Origin: Prunella strophiata
Taxonomy: Eukaryota > Chordata > Aves > Passeriformes > Prunellidae
Reading direction: 5' to 3'
Assembly (NCBI GenBank): GCA_036583965.1
Contig: JAZBQD010000013.1
Location: 12,378,348-12,442,347 of the forward strand
DNA length: 64,000 bases
Shown here: positions 21,901 through 36,665 of the stretch, one piece after another
Numbering within the stretch: position 1 is the stretch's first letter
Layout of the letters: each line of letters opens with the position of its first letter
Notes under the pieces: generated by a model
Databases searched by the model: none
What the model saw: only the letters and a program-made list of their open reading frames with translations
What the model was told of the DNA's origin: nothing
Translations under genes and position numbers: made by a program

Positions 21901-23862
21901 CAATTCAGACTGGGGGTAAATGGTGAAGCAGGGATCAAAATCCTCATTCTGGGCAAGCCAAGGGCTCAGCAGGCTCCAGAAATTGTGTTGTTTGCACTGG
22001 TGGCAGCCCATGGGATGTGTGGGAGATGGTGCTTCTGGCCAAGCAGCTGCCCCTGTGCTGGGCCCATTTATCCACTCTTATGAGGATGTTGGGAGAGTTT
22101 AGCTGTGGGCTGAGGGAGCCCTGGGGGGAATCAGCCTGAGGAGGAAAAGCATTTCTGCTGGAGAGGGGAGAAATGTCATCCTCACTACCCCAGAAATAAA
22201 ATCCTTTAGAAGGATTGAGAGGTGCACGTATTTTTGGGCTTTTTTGTTTAGCTTGTATGGAAACATTTCAAAAGCAGATGGCAAAGCAGAGATTTATTTC
22301 CTGTTAAGTGCAGAGGGCTGGTGCACAGGACCTTATCTGCTTGTGGGCCCTGTAATAAACCTGCCAGCAGGTGATTTAAATCCAGTTTTTCTGATTGGGA
22401 GAGTAGTGAAAGGAGCAGGGTTTATGTTACTTAGGAATTTTATGGGCAATGTTAGATTTTTAAGATGCAGGAATGATCAGGGCATGGCTCTGTAGCACCA
22501 GAGATGTTCATTTCTTTAATAAAGGATCTTCCCTGAGTCAGAAAAATGAACCATTTTCCATTATTTAGCAGCTGAGCTGCCGTTGCTGTTTGCATGAGTG
22601 ACAGACGCAGCTACTTTATATCTCAGTTTAGGAGTTGTTGTCAATTAGCCACAGCTTTTGCTTAGCAGCAAGACTCTCACCACCATGGGGAAGGAGGGCT
22701 GTCTGATGGATGCTGCAGCTCTTGAGACAAAGATGCTGCAGCTTCAAAAAAGGATGAAACTTGCACCAAAAATAAGACAGAGTCCCTGTGCCCTACAAGA
22801 GGAGCCCTTGAGCAGATGGAGCAGGTTTCTATGCAATAAGCAGTAATTAGAAACTCAGCAAAGAGTTGGTAGCTGCTGACTGGTCTTGGTACCCAGATTT
22901 CTGGTTGAAAAAGGAAAAGATGAGTTTTGGAAGGAGCTGGTCTGGATGTCTGTGTGGGGCAAGGCCCTGGTCAGTGTGAGCACCTGGTCTGGTGAAAAAC
23001 AACAGCCACCTGCCCCCAGTGCCTCTGTCCCACAGCAGTCTGAGATGTCACTGGGGCACTCAGAGGGCTGGGGGTAGCAGGGAATAACAGCACAAGGTCT
23101 GATTGTCTTTCACTGAGTGCAGAGAGGACACAACACACACACAGAGTGAAACAGGCTTTTAAAAGGTTGCTGCAGAGGCACCCAGAGAGGATGGAAAGAG
23201 CTTTCTGGAAGCAGCAGAGCCCTTTCAGGGCAAGCTCAAAGGCCAACGTGCCTCAGCCTCTCCAAATCATGGGAATTAGAGCTGGAAAAGTTGGCAAATA
23301 AACTGCCTCTGCCATCTCTGGAGGTTGGGTACAGCCTGTTCCTGAGCATGGCTGGTTTTCAGCCGTGCAGGACTTGTGCTGCTTCCCTTGGCAGAGAGCT
23401 TTGCAGCCCATCAGACCTCTCCTGTGTTCCACCCACAGCTTTCCTTCTTTGCCTCATTCCATCATCCTTTGGATGACCTGAGTTCCCAACTCTCCATCTC
23501 TGCCACCCATCCAAAGCCAAACCCAGGCAAATTATTAAATGGGGACAAATGGTTAGACAGTGAGTGGGAAATGCTCAAAAAAAGGAGCTGGGTCTGGCAT
23601 GTAAATACCCAGCATGTAAATGCATTTACAGCTGGAGGTTATTTGGAGAAGAGAGGGCAAGGACTTGAAGCACACGTGGTGATGAGCCATAGATTATGCT
23701 CTGAACACACTCAGAAGGCAGCTACAGTTGCACTATTCAATTCATCTCCCACTAAGACATTCTGCTCCAAGGTGTTTGGAAATAATGGAGTAGCTTAGAT
23801 ACTAACATTATTAAATCCTCATCTCTGACAGCTATGAGAATTAATATACAAAGGTTTCTTCC

Positions 23863-23864
<2 letters not shown>

Positions 23865-23893
<29 letters not shown>
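23865..23893. repeat. Poly(T) run of 29
   Basis: An uninterrupted run of 29 T. A minus-strand retrocopy tail was considered, but no AATAAA signal or recognisable gene sequence lies next to it. Confidence 0.9.
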
Positions 23894-23897
<4 letters not shown>

Positions 23898-26800
23898 GCA
23901 GCAGTTACTCATTTCAGGTCTTTCGCTTAGGAGTAGCCCACTGAAAATTATTAGCATGAATATTGATGCAAAAAAGGCTCAACTCCATGAAAGAGGAGAA
24001 ACAAGCAAGAGATAAGCAGAAGATAGCATGAATTTTATTGCAGTTGAGACATTTTTTCCTTTTCAAATATGAACCATTTGTCATTCTTTCACCTGTAGAT
24101 CTCAAAGGGCTTTAGAGAAAAAAGTGGGTGCTATTGAAGCCATTGTCTGTCCTCTGCATCATCCCCGTGAGGTGCCCTGGGGCAGTAGCCCAAAGTCTAA
24201 GCCCTGCTGGCAGGGAGAGCAGAGGTGTTGGGGGAAGCTGGGCTCTGGGGTTATTTTTTGATGGCAGGTGATGGTTTTTGCTGCTGCTCTTTAGGGAGTG
24301 AGGCTCACCTTGGACAGAGGCTGCTGAGGTTTGTGGCCAGTCCCTTAGCCCTGGTGTGCTGAGCACAGCTCGGGCACTGTCTCCTCCTCCATGTCTCAGC
24401 CTTGGCTTGTTGTGGTGCCTGAGCTGCTTGGCATCTCCATCCCAGGTGGTGCTGAGGCTCTCTGTAAGGGCTCTCTGTCTGCCCCAGCACTGGCACTGCA
24501 TGGTTCTTCTGCTGTGTTTGATTTGAACCAAGCAGAGTTAAAGCATCTGCCTCCCTTTCTAGGGAGCCCAACACATTAAATGTGTAAGAAGGCTTTGTTG
24601 CATTTAACCTCATGGGGACAGCCAAAGGGCAGTCACAGCTCTGGTTCCTGCACCAGCCAGCAAACTCTCAGATGGTTTCCCAAGCTGCCCTAGGCCCTCT
24701 GTCCCCTCCTCAAAGGGCTGAGAGCTGGAGCAGCCCCAGCTCTAACACACATCTATCAAAATGCTCATCCCTTAGGTGTGTGGAATCTGGGAATTGTTGT
24801 AGCAGCCTCCAGTTTGTGGGACTTCATCATCTGAGTTATTATCTCCAGAATACAGTTATCTCCCTCAATGGCAGTCTCCCATTGAAAACGATTTCTTTCA
24901 GCAGGGCACTTGCATTTATTTACTGCGCAGCTTCTCCCATTAGTATAATCATTACTCCTTGGACTGGGTTTGAATTCAGAGCATCCCACTGTGGTACTTA
25001 AAGAATTAATTACAGTGATGAAAGAATTCCTCTAAAGACTTCTATGAATTGGTCTGGTTGAAGTGTTTTAGCTTTGCTTCAATTGGTGCAGCTCTTGTCA
25101 AAGGATGGTGAGAAAATGCATGGGTCAGTGATTTAGATGAGGCAAATTACGTTAGAAAAATTGATTTGATTTAGAAAGTGAGCTTTCAGATCACAGGGAA
25201 TTGCCTGCTTCTTTCTCTGCCGTGCTGATTCTCCCTGAAGATGAGCAGAGGCAGATAATTCAGGGTTAAAGTAAGTGGCTCTTGTAAAAGGTTTGTCAGA
25301 GAGCAAGGGAGAGATGGGCTGACACACATCTTTAGATAAACCATTATTGACCCATATATTGCTATCTGTGCATCAGCTGGAGTTACAGACGGGTGGGAAT
25401 GCTTATAAACACACTCAGGCAGTTCATGTGGCTCGCTAAAGAATTGAGTCCTTGTTTTTAGGTTTGGCTTTTCTTTTTCCCTCCCCAGAAATGGTTTTCT
25501 CATCGAGCATACCTTCAGAACTGGCACAGATCAGGGAATGTGTGCTGTGTGGCTGCCTCAGCCAGCTCTGCGTTGCCTGGCTCTGTGCTTAGTCATTCCT
25601 GGGGCTGGCAGTTTGCTTTTCCCGAGGTTTTTCACTTCCTCGGATCAAACTGAGCGTTTCCTCCTTCTGTCCCTTGCCTTCATCTTAAAGGGGCTGCGGT
25701 GCCTGGGCTGCAGTGGGGTGATGCCCATAGGTCGGGCAGTGTCCCCTCGGGGCATCGTTCCTAAAAAGCACCTTCTGAACGAGCAGTTCCCTTCCCTGCG
25801 GGCTGAGGGGTTTCCTCGGAGTTCTTCTCCCGGTGCTGCCTGCGGGAGTGGTGGGCTGTGAATGCAAGGGCTGCTGGCTGGGGACCCACATTGTTCCTGG
25901 CATTCCTGAGTCGCTGTGAACGGGCTCTCCCTGCTTGTCTGGGAAGCAGGGATGGAGCCTGGCAGCGTTTCAGTCTGCACTTTGTAAAATTTGTCTTTTT
26001 TTAAAAAAAAAAGTTAAGGAGATGACTTTTGCCTAGCAGTGCTTTTTGTTTCTTTCTCACCTTGCAGAACCCTCTACATTGCAGATTGTTTGCTGGAATA
26101 CTGAGAGACCTCATTTTTGGTCTGTCTAGCACTGGTGGTATTTGTCTCCATAGCTCCAGCACCACCAGCTCCCTTGGCATGGAAATGCAGGAGTGAGTGG
26201 GGCTCTGCTGTGCCTGTGGCATTCCCTCTCCCCAGGGTGGGCACGAGAGAGGTGCAGAGCCCGAGTGGTACCAGCACCGTGGGGTCCAGCCTTTGGCTGG
26301 CAAAGGGTTGTGAGCACATTCCTGTGCTTGCAGAGAGCCTTTTCCATAGCCCAGCCTCAGGCTGGGAAGTGAGATGACAAGTGCAAGGAGAGAAATGATG
26401 CTGGGGAGAGCTGGAACGGAGCCTCCCGCCAGCAACTGAATTCAAGGCTGCAAAAAGAAGTTGCAAAAGTAGCAATCCATCTGTCCACTTAGTGGGAGAA
26501 GCCTAAGATCATTTCACAGTAATCAGCCCCCTGGTGTTCAAAAAAAACCCCAACCAAAAATACTGCAGGTTTTTGCTTTACTGTGGGTAAATGGCAAAAT
26601 CTAAAGCAAATTAATGTTCTCAGAGGCTGTGAGGCTTTTTTCCCCTCCTCTGTTTGACACGTAGGGGCTGTATCAAGTTAAAAATAACATAAGAAACAAT
26701 AGACTGTCTTTGTTTTTTTAGATAACCATATTTTTGCCATACATTTCAGAGCGTTTCTGTCCTCACTGGAACTCTCTGGTTAATTACCAGCAGAGTTCTT

Positions 26801-28824
26801 GGCAAGTGGGTGTTTTTCTGCAGGGTAAGTGGGGTGGTGAGCAGGGTCATCATCACTGACCTCACAGTGGCACGTTCCCAAGGTGATGCACTGTGCAGGT
26901 GCACTGCCATGCTACAGCTCCTTGGCTCTATCAGTGTCTCCAATTAAAGCCACAATATTCAGGGACTTTAATTTGATTGTTCAAACTTGCTCCAGGCACT
27001 ACAAAGTTCGGGAGTGTTTGTTTATTTATTTATTGTAATCTCATTTTATTCTTTCTTTCCCCTTAATTGTGAGGGCATAGAGGAAACAGGTTCCAAAGAT
27101 TCCCTCTTGATTCTTGCTTATGTGAATTGAGAAGCATTGAGTTGGAGGAAGATCACTGATTTCTGCCTCAGTGTGTGGAGACATTAATTCAGATTAAAGG
27201 AGAGGTGGCAAATGGGGAGGTCTGAACGTACCAAGCTTGAAGGTGACCATAAGGAGCCCTTCTTGAAAGACCCTACTGGAGAAAGATGTTCAGGGTGGGT
27301 GTTTCCTCATGCCAGGAGTGGGTGGCACAGCCCTGGAGGGATGTCCCTGCTGTGGGGAGCAGAACTGGACCTGAGCACACGAGTGAGGCACAGCAGGACT
27401 TTGCTGTGGAACCAGAGCTGCTGAAATGCAGCAGCTGCTTTGCTGCTGCACAACAATTTGTAATTAAAACACAACTTGCCATCCTGATTAGGTTAAGCAT
27501 TTAAATTCATTTGCAATTTTTTTTCCCCCCTGTATTGTGTAATTAGCAGCATATGACGCTTACATTAGCTCAGTTAAAAGTTGTAATGATTAATTTGCAC
27601 ATCAAAGCCTCCCCATGAATCAACTGGTGCAGAGCACCGCAGAGAGCCCAGTGTGGAGTGCCCACATGAACGTGTCCCTGCCTGCTCCAGGGGCACCACG
27701 GAGGCTCCAGTGAGCTGGTTCCTGAAGTTTCAGTCCCTGTGCAAGGCAGCCGTGTCCCTGTGCCCCGAGTCACTCAATAAATGACAGTGGGACCCTTGCC
27801 AGGATGTGGCCATTCCTCTCCTGCCTCTAAGCTGGGGTGATGCATCCTGAAGCACCCCACTGACCAGGCACCTGGGAGCACTTAGAAGTCATGATGTGAA
27901 ATTACTGGTGGTTCTTTGTGGGTGTAAGCATTGCTCTAAAGTGTTTTGGCCAAATTCTGATTGTTTTTACCCAGGTTAATCTTTGATTATGAGTTTTGCC
28001 TGAAGGCTTTGTAAGTCAGATTGGAGCTCTAACTAGTAAAGAACCTTGTTCAAGCAAGCCAAAACCAACAAGAAAACTACTATAAGCTAATTATAACGAA
28101 TGTCTTCTGTCTTTCTTATCTAGTCATAATATTGTCTTTCTTTCCACCTTCTGCTGAGCTGTGAAAATATTCTGCAAAATGATATTTTTGAGTAGATGGA
28201 AAAGTACACCCCTGTCAACAATATTTTTCTATTGTTCATCAGAGACAGGCTTCATAACAGAAAAGATCCGTGCTGGAAAAGTACATCAGCTGCAAACAGT
28301 TTATTCAAAGTCAGCTCAAATAGCAGGGAGGGTTTTTGAGTTCCTGCTCCAGCTGAAGTTGAAATGCAGAATGCAGCTTCTAATATTTCAGAGACATGAA
28401 TAGTGCAGGTCATAATAAAGTATTGCCATTTTCACAAAAGAAGGGTTTTATATTAAAGCTTCCAGTGGAAAAAGGTCTGGAGGAGTTAAAATATTTACAT
28501 ACTGTTTAAGTTCCTCTATGAGGGTGCCATCTCCTTCCCTAGGGCAATGTGGGTGAGTGGAAAATGAGTTCCCACCTTTTTTGGTTCATGTACCTGTCTG
28601 TGTGTCCATGCACGTGGGTGCCCTGATGTTAAGTTGGTGGGGTGTTAAATGTTTCACTTTTCCAACCATCAATTTCAATTGAATTTCATAAGCCATTACA
28701 GTTCTCTGCTGCTTTCTTTGCTCTTCCAGTTATGTGAGCTCCAGCCATTTAGCTGTGGGTCCTGAGGCATGATTGCTCTGTGGAGCAGCAAAAGTAAATT
28801 GGTTCCTGATGTAAAATCTTTTTT

Positions 28825-28839
28825 TATATATATATATAT
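28825..28839. repeat. (TA)n microsatellite
   Basis: About seven uninterrupted TA dinucleotides next to short T runs on both sides. It is a common simple repeat. Confidence 0.9.
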
Positions 28840-29021
28840 GTAATATTTTTTTTCTTTTTTGATCTCTCTAAGTCACTGTGAGTGGTGTTACAGTGTTGGG
28901 CTGATGATGGGAATCTTCAAGCTTGGCTTTTTCTGGTCCAGTTCTGGATCCCCCACACAGCATCTTTTAAAAAGCTTTTGTGCACCTGACTTGAATGGCA
29001 AAAACTTATAGAGGAAGAGGA

Positions 29022-29051
29022 TTTTTTTTGTTTTGTTTTGTTTTTGTTTAT
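29022..29051. repeat. (TTTTG)n-like simple repeat
   Basis: A T-rich tract with regularly spaced G (TTTTGTTTTGTTTTG). It has no retroposon body recognised beside it. Confidence 0.85.
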
Positions 29052-32000
29052 ATATTTATCTTTAGAATCATGGTGCAAAGATTGGACTGGGGTTTTGGGT
29101 TTTCTCCCTGTAGAAACGTTTATGAGGATGATAGTTATTTGGATCAAAAGAGATCTTTTGGCAGTCCTCTGACTTTGATTCAGTACTGGCAGTGCAACAA
29201 ATAATGAAAAAGCAATCATTTCCCCTTCTCCCACTTTTATTCTCAGGATAAATGAATGGTTAAGATCTCTGTGCTCAAAAATAATTGCTCATGGCTCTTA
29301 CAGAAAAAATGAAAATCCATAACACTCACCCTTTTAAATAGATGATTTGATCTTTCCTGTTGGTTTGTGTTTTGCACTGTTGAGTGTCTCTGCTGCCAGT
29401 CTGAGGCTAAACTGGGCAAAGTTGATCTGCAGGCTTTGCAGATTGAGTCTGGGGGAAGGAAAACTGGATAAGGAATTTTACTATTTTGGAAAGCAGTTCC
29501 CATGGTGGGAGCTGAGCAGTGGGAATGAAGCAGGCTCTTGCTGTCAAGGTCCACTGGTAGAACTGTTTTGCACACCATAAAGTTAAAGAATTTGACAGAA
29601 TACAGAATGAATGGATAAAAGTGTAACTTTAATTTGCCATGTGATTTTAAAGTAGCTCAAACAACTCCTCAAGTGTGTGAGTGACTGCTGGGACCACTGG
29701 GCAGTGCTCAGTGTGCTCCTCCTCCAGCTTGATGAACAGACAGAGGTGTCCACCAGTGCTTTGCCAGGATTTCTCTTCTTTCTTTCTTCCTTGCTTTCAT
29801 GGCAGTGGATGTGAGCATGAGCTGCCATATTTTACATTTTCCCCTCCCAGCAGCCAAATGGTGCTGAGTGACTGAGCTGGCTGCCCATCCCAAGGACTGT
29901 GCACTGCACCTTCCTGGAGCTTTAATCTCCCATCATTTCCAGCAAAGCCAGGCAATAAAAGATTAGGCTGGGCCTGTATTCTTTATTTGGGGATAACTGC
30001 AGCAGTTCCTCTTTTTGTTTTTAAATCCTGCTAATTGGTGCTCTCAGCCTCAGCTCCAGCTTAATGAAAGCTGCTGTCTGGGAATCATCACAAACAGTTA
30101 TGGAAATGCATTTAAATGCTTAAATCTGTTGTACTTTTCTCTTTATGGGCTTATTCCTTCAAAAAGCATAACTATGCCCAGGGTCCCTCCCTGCCCAGGA
30201 TGATTTCTTTCCATGAGCCCTGTGGTGGGGCTCTGGCACCTCTGCAGCACAGAGGGTACACAGAGGGAGGATTGTGCCAGAGCAGGGAGGGAGCTCAGCC
30301 CTGCTGCACCCCTTGTGCTGAGGGAGCAGCATTTTCAGTCTGTCTGCTCCAGACGGGGCCTTTGGGTGCTGGGCATGAGGACTGAGAGGACATCCAGCTT
30401 CCCTGCTGCCCAGGGAGGAGAGCACCCTGCTCCTCTGACCTGCCCAGCACCAGCAGCACTGACTCAACCCAGTTAAATGAACAGAGCTGCTGTGGCTGCA
30501 CTGCTTGTGTCCCTCTGTCTGGCACTCAGTGCATGTCTGTCCCTCTGTTCCTCATGGTGAGAACTCTGCAGTTGCACAGAGGCAGGGAAGGTTTCAGCTA
30601 AAAGCAAAGGGAAAGGTCACCTGGTGGGTTTTCCCATCATGGCTGTGGTTGTGGCCACACGTTCTCCAGCTCTGCAGAGGTGTGAGCCAGGTGGTTCTCC
30701 CAGGACCAGGGATTTGGACAAGGGTTTGTGGTTTCTCCAGAGGCAGGGGAGCACCAGGCAGTAAAACAAGGGCTTGTGTTTAGAGAACAACGTGGGGTAT
30801 TGTTTATTTGTGCTCTGGTTAGAGGGAGATGCAAGTGCTCTAATTCCTGTATTTTAAGAGCAATGTTCAGCCCATGTGATGGACAGGGAAGATGAGAAGA
30901 GACTGCTACAAGCCAAAAGCAGCAAACCCATGAAGCAGAGCTAGAGACAGCTTTAAAGCTATGCACATAATTACCCGAGGAGTCTGCCAAGGAACCAGAT
31001 GCTGTAAATGAAAGAATAACTTCCATGGCTTGGCATCTGTCTGTGATCCAGGGAGAGCAGGAGAAGCAGGGGAACTGCATGCAGGGCTGGGAAATGGCTG
31101 CTCCAGTTGCAAAATGAGTACCTCCAAAAATATTGAGTCTATGCTGGCATTTTTGTATGGAGGAGAGTGAACCTGTTGGGAAGAAGAGAAGAGAGGTCAA
31201 TGTGCTTGTGTTGTGGGCAGTTTGACCGTGTTCTGCAGGTTTGATGTCAGTGTTATGTGGTTGGTTGGCTGCTGGGGAGATCTGGGTGCTGTGGCAGCTT
31301 AAGCAGGTGGTGATAAATGAGGAAGATGTGACTGGGCCGAATTCTGAACCTTTTGGGACCTGTTTGTGCCCAAACCCTACAGAGCACTCTGTTTTCCATG
31401 CATGGATGAGTTCAGTTGATATTTAAAATAAGTGGCTGCATGTGACTTGTTTGAGGTCAGGTCACTCTTGGCAGTGCTCTAGTTTCAAAAACCAAACTAG
31501 AAAGTTCCTGCAATTTCTCTCCCCAATTTATTTTTACAATTACTGTTAAAATAATTGCAATCCTAGCAAAGGTAAACAGCTGGGTTCAACATAATCAGTA
31601 CATAAACAATATCCATCATTTACATGGTACAAAATCTCTGCCAGACAACATATTCCTGAGGCTGCATCTTAGGGGAAAAATAGAAAACCTTTATGGGAAG
31701 GGGAGCAGAAAATCAGCTGGGGTCCTCATGGATTGAGTACATGTGGACAACAGGCAGCAGTGTTGGCAGCAGTGGTGCAGTCTCCTTTGTGGTTGTGCTG
31801 GAACCAAACACCCCAGAAAAAGGTGGTGATAACAGAGCTGCACGTGGGGCATCTTCAGAGCCAAGTGAGTGGTGCTTCCTGGGGTGCAGAAACAGAACTT
31901 GCCTCTCCCAGCTGGGAAATAAAGGCAGGGAGCAGTGGTTAGAGGTTATAGAGGAAGTTCATGGGATTTCAGGCCAGGATAGCAGTGGTTTTCAAGCCAG

Positions 32001-35000
32001 GAAGAGGAAGAAGAGCTTTGCTCATGAGTTAGAGATTTTTTTACTGTTTAATAATGTTATTTTTTACTCTTATTTGGCTCTAATCAGTAGAAAATATGTT
32101 CAACATGCACCTTGGGTGCACAGGATGAGATGGACATGGGAGTGTGATGGAGGGCTTGGGAATGGGGGACATCACCAGCATCCTGGCAGGGAGCAGGGAG
32201 GAAACTGGAGGTGAACTCAGCTGCTGCCTCTGCACACTTAAAACTTGCTGTATGTGCATCCTTGTTTGTAAGCAGCTGTGGTTATTTTGCCTCAAAATAA
32301 GAAACCTTTTTTGCAAGTAGGAGTCAGGGGCAGGCCTCTGTATTGCTGCAGCTTGGGGACACAGTCATGTGCAAGTCAGAGAGCAACATCATGTTGAGTG
32401 CTGAATGACTCTGCTTATTAATATAATAAACCAGAGGAACACACTGTCATGACAGTCTCTGCAGCGAGAATCCAGGGGATTATTTCAACCAAAGCACATT
32501 AAATCTTTCTGTCTCCTGAAAATTGCACCCTGGAGGTATGGGCTGGAGGGTAGGAGGGGTAGAACATTTAACAAGGGTTTGCAGGAATTTTTATGCATAT
32601 CATGGTCTCCAGAACAGTGCTCTGCTGTCTGGGGTTTTATATCTTTCCATCACTGTAGTTAAGTTCCTCAGACATGAGAAGAAGGAAAACATTCTCTCTC
32701 TTTTATTTTCTTCTCCCTTCATTCTCTATTTTCAAGACAATTTTCTCTGCTGTAGCACTGATACAAGACCTTTTCTTCAGATGTGCTCCATGAAAACAGG
32801 CTGTCATCCTCTGAAAGCTGTGAAGTGTGTGCATGTGTATGTATATTCTGTATTCTCAGGCACACACTACACAGAGATTCATGTGTGTATACACAGGGTT
32901 TTTCCCCTCTCTCTCTCAGATAAAATAGGCTTTTCTCATCTCTTTAACTAAAACTGAGTGTTGTTAGTTGATGGAAGATAAAATTCTTACCAGGGTACCC
33001 TGATGGGCTCGCAGCTGTATCTGCAGGGATTGATTCAAGAGCAAGGGCACTCCTCCCCTGCTCCCCTGCCTGGGATTTTGGTCACTGGGGGCATGGGTAG
33101 GTTCACCAGACCCTTGGAGAAGACCTGGTGTGGGTTAGTTAATGGCAAGAGCCCAGCTGCCTCTGTGAGAGCCCACAGTGGCTTCTAATGGCCCCACCAT
33201 CAGGGCTGTCTGCTGGGGACAGCACCTTCCAGGAGGCTCCACTCCCTGACAGGCAGGGAGGTTAAAACAAAAAAGGCAAGATTCTCAGAGACAGCAAGAT
33301 GAGATCCCCTCGAGGTATTTTGTGCTCTCTGTCTGCCAAATGCTGAGTCCATTGGGCTGGTCCTTGTTGCTTTGCTTGGTTGTGGAGCTGGAGCAGCCCA
33401 GAGCAGAGGATGTGTCTCCCCTTTGCCACCCTCTGGTGAAAAATGTGCCCACATCTCCCTGTATTTCCTGTGTGTTGCCTTGACACACCAGCAGCTTTCT
33501 CTTCTCTTTTTCTAATCATGGAGAGGGCTCAACACATTGTCTGAAATAGCTTTTTTGCCTCAACAGGGAGGTTCCTTGAGGCAGTAATTGACTCTTTCTT
33601 TCAAGCAATGGCATTTTACCTGGGAAAGCAGCCAGTTGGTATTTTCAGCACAGCAGAATTCTGCCTTGCTTTGAAAGGAGGTGGTTCCAGATCCTCCTTG
33701 GTTTTTTTTTTTTTCCCCTTAGGATGATGTCATTTTACTTTGTGCACTCTCTGCCATGCTGTATCTCCAGCTCCTTCTTGGAAACACTTCCATTAGACAG
33801 GCACTTAATTTTATAGAAACAGCACCTGCAGGACCAACAGGTGAATAATCTGGAGTCCTCAGCTGCATCGTGTCTGGCAACTGAAATGTCCTTGAAGTGA
33901 CCCTGAAAGGAAAGTGATGACTTTTTCTTTTCCATGAAGAATCATAGCATGGAACGTGTGATAACACAATTGAAAGTGAAGAAGATGCTGGATATGGGCA
34001 AGAAAACTAAAGAGACCAGGAGAGAAAGATTTCCAAAGCAGAAACAAACTGTTCTTTGTTCTTAGTTTTCATGCCAATTTAACGTTTTCATGAAAATTGC
34101 CTCAATTTAACTTCAGGGGAGAAAAGAAGCTACAGGGTTGCTGTAGCTAAAAGGCTGCATCCTGTTTTAGTAAGTTTGCTATACTTTAGATTTTTATCTA
34201 GAGGGGCTTTTTTATGGTACTTTCTACCAGCAGTTCTCCACACCTGTTTATTTTTAAAAAGCCCTCTGCAAGCTGCAGGAAAAGGATGCTAAGCACAGTT
34301 ATCCCTGTTCTGCAGGTAGAGGGAAGTGGCAGAGATGTGCAGGAACATTGCTCTCTGCCAGAGTCAGGAAAAGAGATGAGCCTTTAGCTCCTGAATCCTG
34401 CACACCAGCACACAACCCTGCCTGGGAGTCATCCTGCAGAGTGTGACTGGAGCAGGAGCTGCTGGGCTGAGCTGGTCATCCTGCTCAACTCAGCCTTGTT
34501 TTATGTCCCTGCCCTTGAGTTACCCCTGTGTGACAAGAATGAAAGCAGTGGTGAATATTTTGAATTATAGCAGAGGCATGAAGCCTTGATAGACTTGGCT
34601 GCTTGTCTGGCCTCTCTTACCAGTTAAGTAATCTGGGCTGAATCTTCCCCCTGCTCTGGGCATTGATTTTCCCTCCAGTGTTTCCCTCCTCTTCCTTTCT
34701 GCACTGTTCATGTGCCCACACTCAGGTGGGATTTCGGAAGCACTTCATGGCTTTGCATGGTGGAACTGGCCAGTTCTGCTCAGCTCATCAAGGTAGATAA
34801 AAATGCACTGTGAGCCTGTGATGCTGCTGCTGTTACTGCTACCTTTGCAAGGTCTGTGCAGCCAGCCAGCAAAGCAGAGTTGGTCACTGCCCTCTCTCCA
34901 GGACAGCCTTGGGCCCACAGGGATGGCACATCTCCTGGTCCTGGCATCTGGAGTGAGAGACTTTGCTAATACAGCAGCACCCCCTCTGCCCATCCACTCC

Positions 35001-36665
35001 AGCAGCTACAGAAAGTGACCATAGAGGCACAAGCTTGATTTGTTTTCTAGGAGGTTTTGATGCATGAAATGCAGGGACAGTGTTTCCCTCCTGGTACCTG
35101 CAAGAACACGATGCTCTGCAATAAATTAGCAATTCTGCCTTGCCTTCTGCTTAGGAAAGGGCTTTAAGGTGTATTTTTGGTGCTGTGCTTCTGGTGATAA
35201 ACTGGAGACTGTAGTTTCTGGGTGCACTATATCCTCCTCAACATTTAAAAAAATACAAATCCTTAAGAAAAAGAATAATACACTTTCAAAATTTTGTAAC
35301 TTCCTTCATGCAATGTGGCCTTGTTGAAGTGTTTGAGGGACAGGCACAGATCCTGCAGCGTGCTCAGGCAGAGGCACCAAAGCTTGCAGAACATGGGATG
35401 TAGGTTTTAAGGTCTTTCAGTCCAAAAGTGAGATCTTTTCCATCTTTGCAAATGTTTCTGATGCTGTGTAAGTACTGTCTTTGAGGTTTACCATCAGCTA
35501 GCATTATCACACAGTTCCATTTAAAGCAAAATCAGAGTGCCTCTTTTATATCTCTAAGAGAACTATGAAAGCCTTCTTCACAGCACTGCAGACAAATGGA
35601 GATTGACAGTTATTAGTTGATGGTCTAACTGCTCTGACAGGGTTTGATGCAGAGGGATTTTCAGTGACTGACTCTGAGGCATCCCTCCTGCCTGTTCCAC
35701 AGAGATGCTGAATCCACTCTGCCCCTGCTGACCATTTATTTGGTCCCCACTGGGGATCTCTGGGTCCTGGGCAGTGAAGGTGCTGATATTGAGCAAAGTG
35801 GGCAAGTTGCCCAGCAGAAGCCTCCTGTTTGCAGCAGATGCTGAAAAGGGGACTGAGAAGTTGTTTTTTTTTTTCCATGGCCTTGTTTGGGCTATTTAAA
35901 GGCAATACAGAAATGGAAGGATTATGTCAAGTGACAAAGTGACATTGCAGGTCACTTTTTAGCAATTATCAGCAGGAATTTAGCACCTAATATGTGTCTA
36001 ACAAATCTGAATTAAATCTTTAATTGAAGGACTTCATGTGAGAAGTAACCAAAATATTAAACAACCTTTTCACTTGCTATAGCTCGGGTGTTCAGTCTCT
36101 GCAAGAGCTGCAGGTCACAGCTCCCTTCATCCAAGAATCAGCAGCATCTCTGTGGAAAAGGGTTTGGGCAGCAGGGCTGCCCCATCTGCAGGCACTCACA
36201 CCCTGAGCACTGCTCCAGAGCCTGCCTGTCACTGCAGCCCCCAAACACGATGCTTTTCCTTTGTCACAGCTGTCAGGGACTCAATCTCTGGTGCTGTTAA
36301 TCCATCCCGAGTGAATCCTAAGCAAACCTTTCTGGTAGCTGGGAGAAATTTACTCTCTGCTGATACTTAGCAGCAGAAAGAGAGGAAAAACAAGTATTGA
36401 TCACAAATGAGTGGTGCTGTGCCCAAGCCCTGTGATTCCCAGGCTGCTTTTCGGGTCTCTTTCTGGGCACGGTAAGCTTTGCATTGAAGTCAGCCAACAT
36501 CTGCTGCTTCCTGTGGTGCTCCGGAGAGCTGGGAGTTAAATTTCCTTAAATCACACAGCAAAGGCAGAGCCCTTATTTATTTTACATGCCGTTGTTCCTA
36601 CTGCTCCTTGTCGCCAGCATTTGGATTCTGTTGGAATGTCTCTGCTGTGGTGCAGGAGCAGCACA

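Larger units (their letters stand above)
18961..36665 (+). other. Intron 1, unique sequence with simple repeats
   Basis: About 17.7 kb of moderately AT-rich DNA with no exon, RNA gene or clear transposon that I can support. Landmarks are a T run of 29 (23865-23893), a (TA)n stretch (28825-28839), a T4G-type repeat (29022-29051), and AT-rich blocks at 22560-22650 and 24880-24975 that could be conserved noncoding elements. Several chance open frames reach 130-190 codons (such as 20560-21087 and 30637-31200), but they have no recognisable domain and no splice context. Confidence 0.5.

Noticed and set aside
23865..23893. Poly(T) as the tail of a minus-strand processed pseudogene
   Set aside because: No polyadenylation signal or recognisable gene sequence adjoins it. 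The same was concluded for the T run at 39108-39139.
30637..31200. 187-codon minus-strand open frame
   Set aside because: Composition is like translated noncoding DNA, overlapping frames exist on the other strand, and there is no domain.
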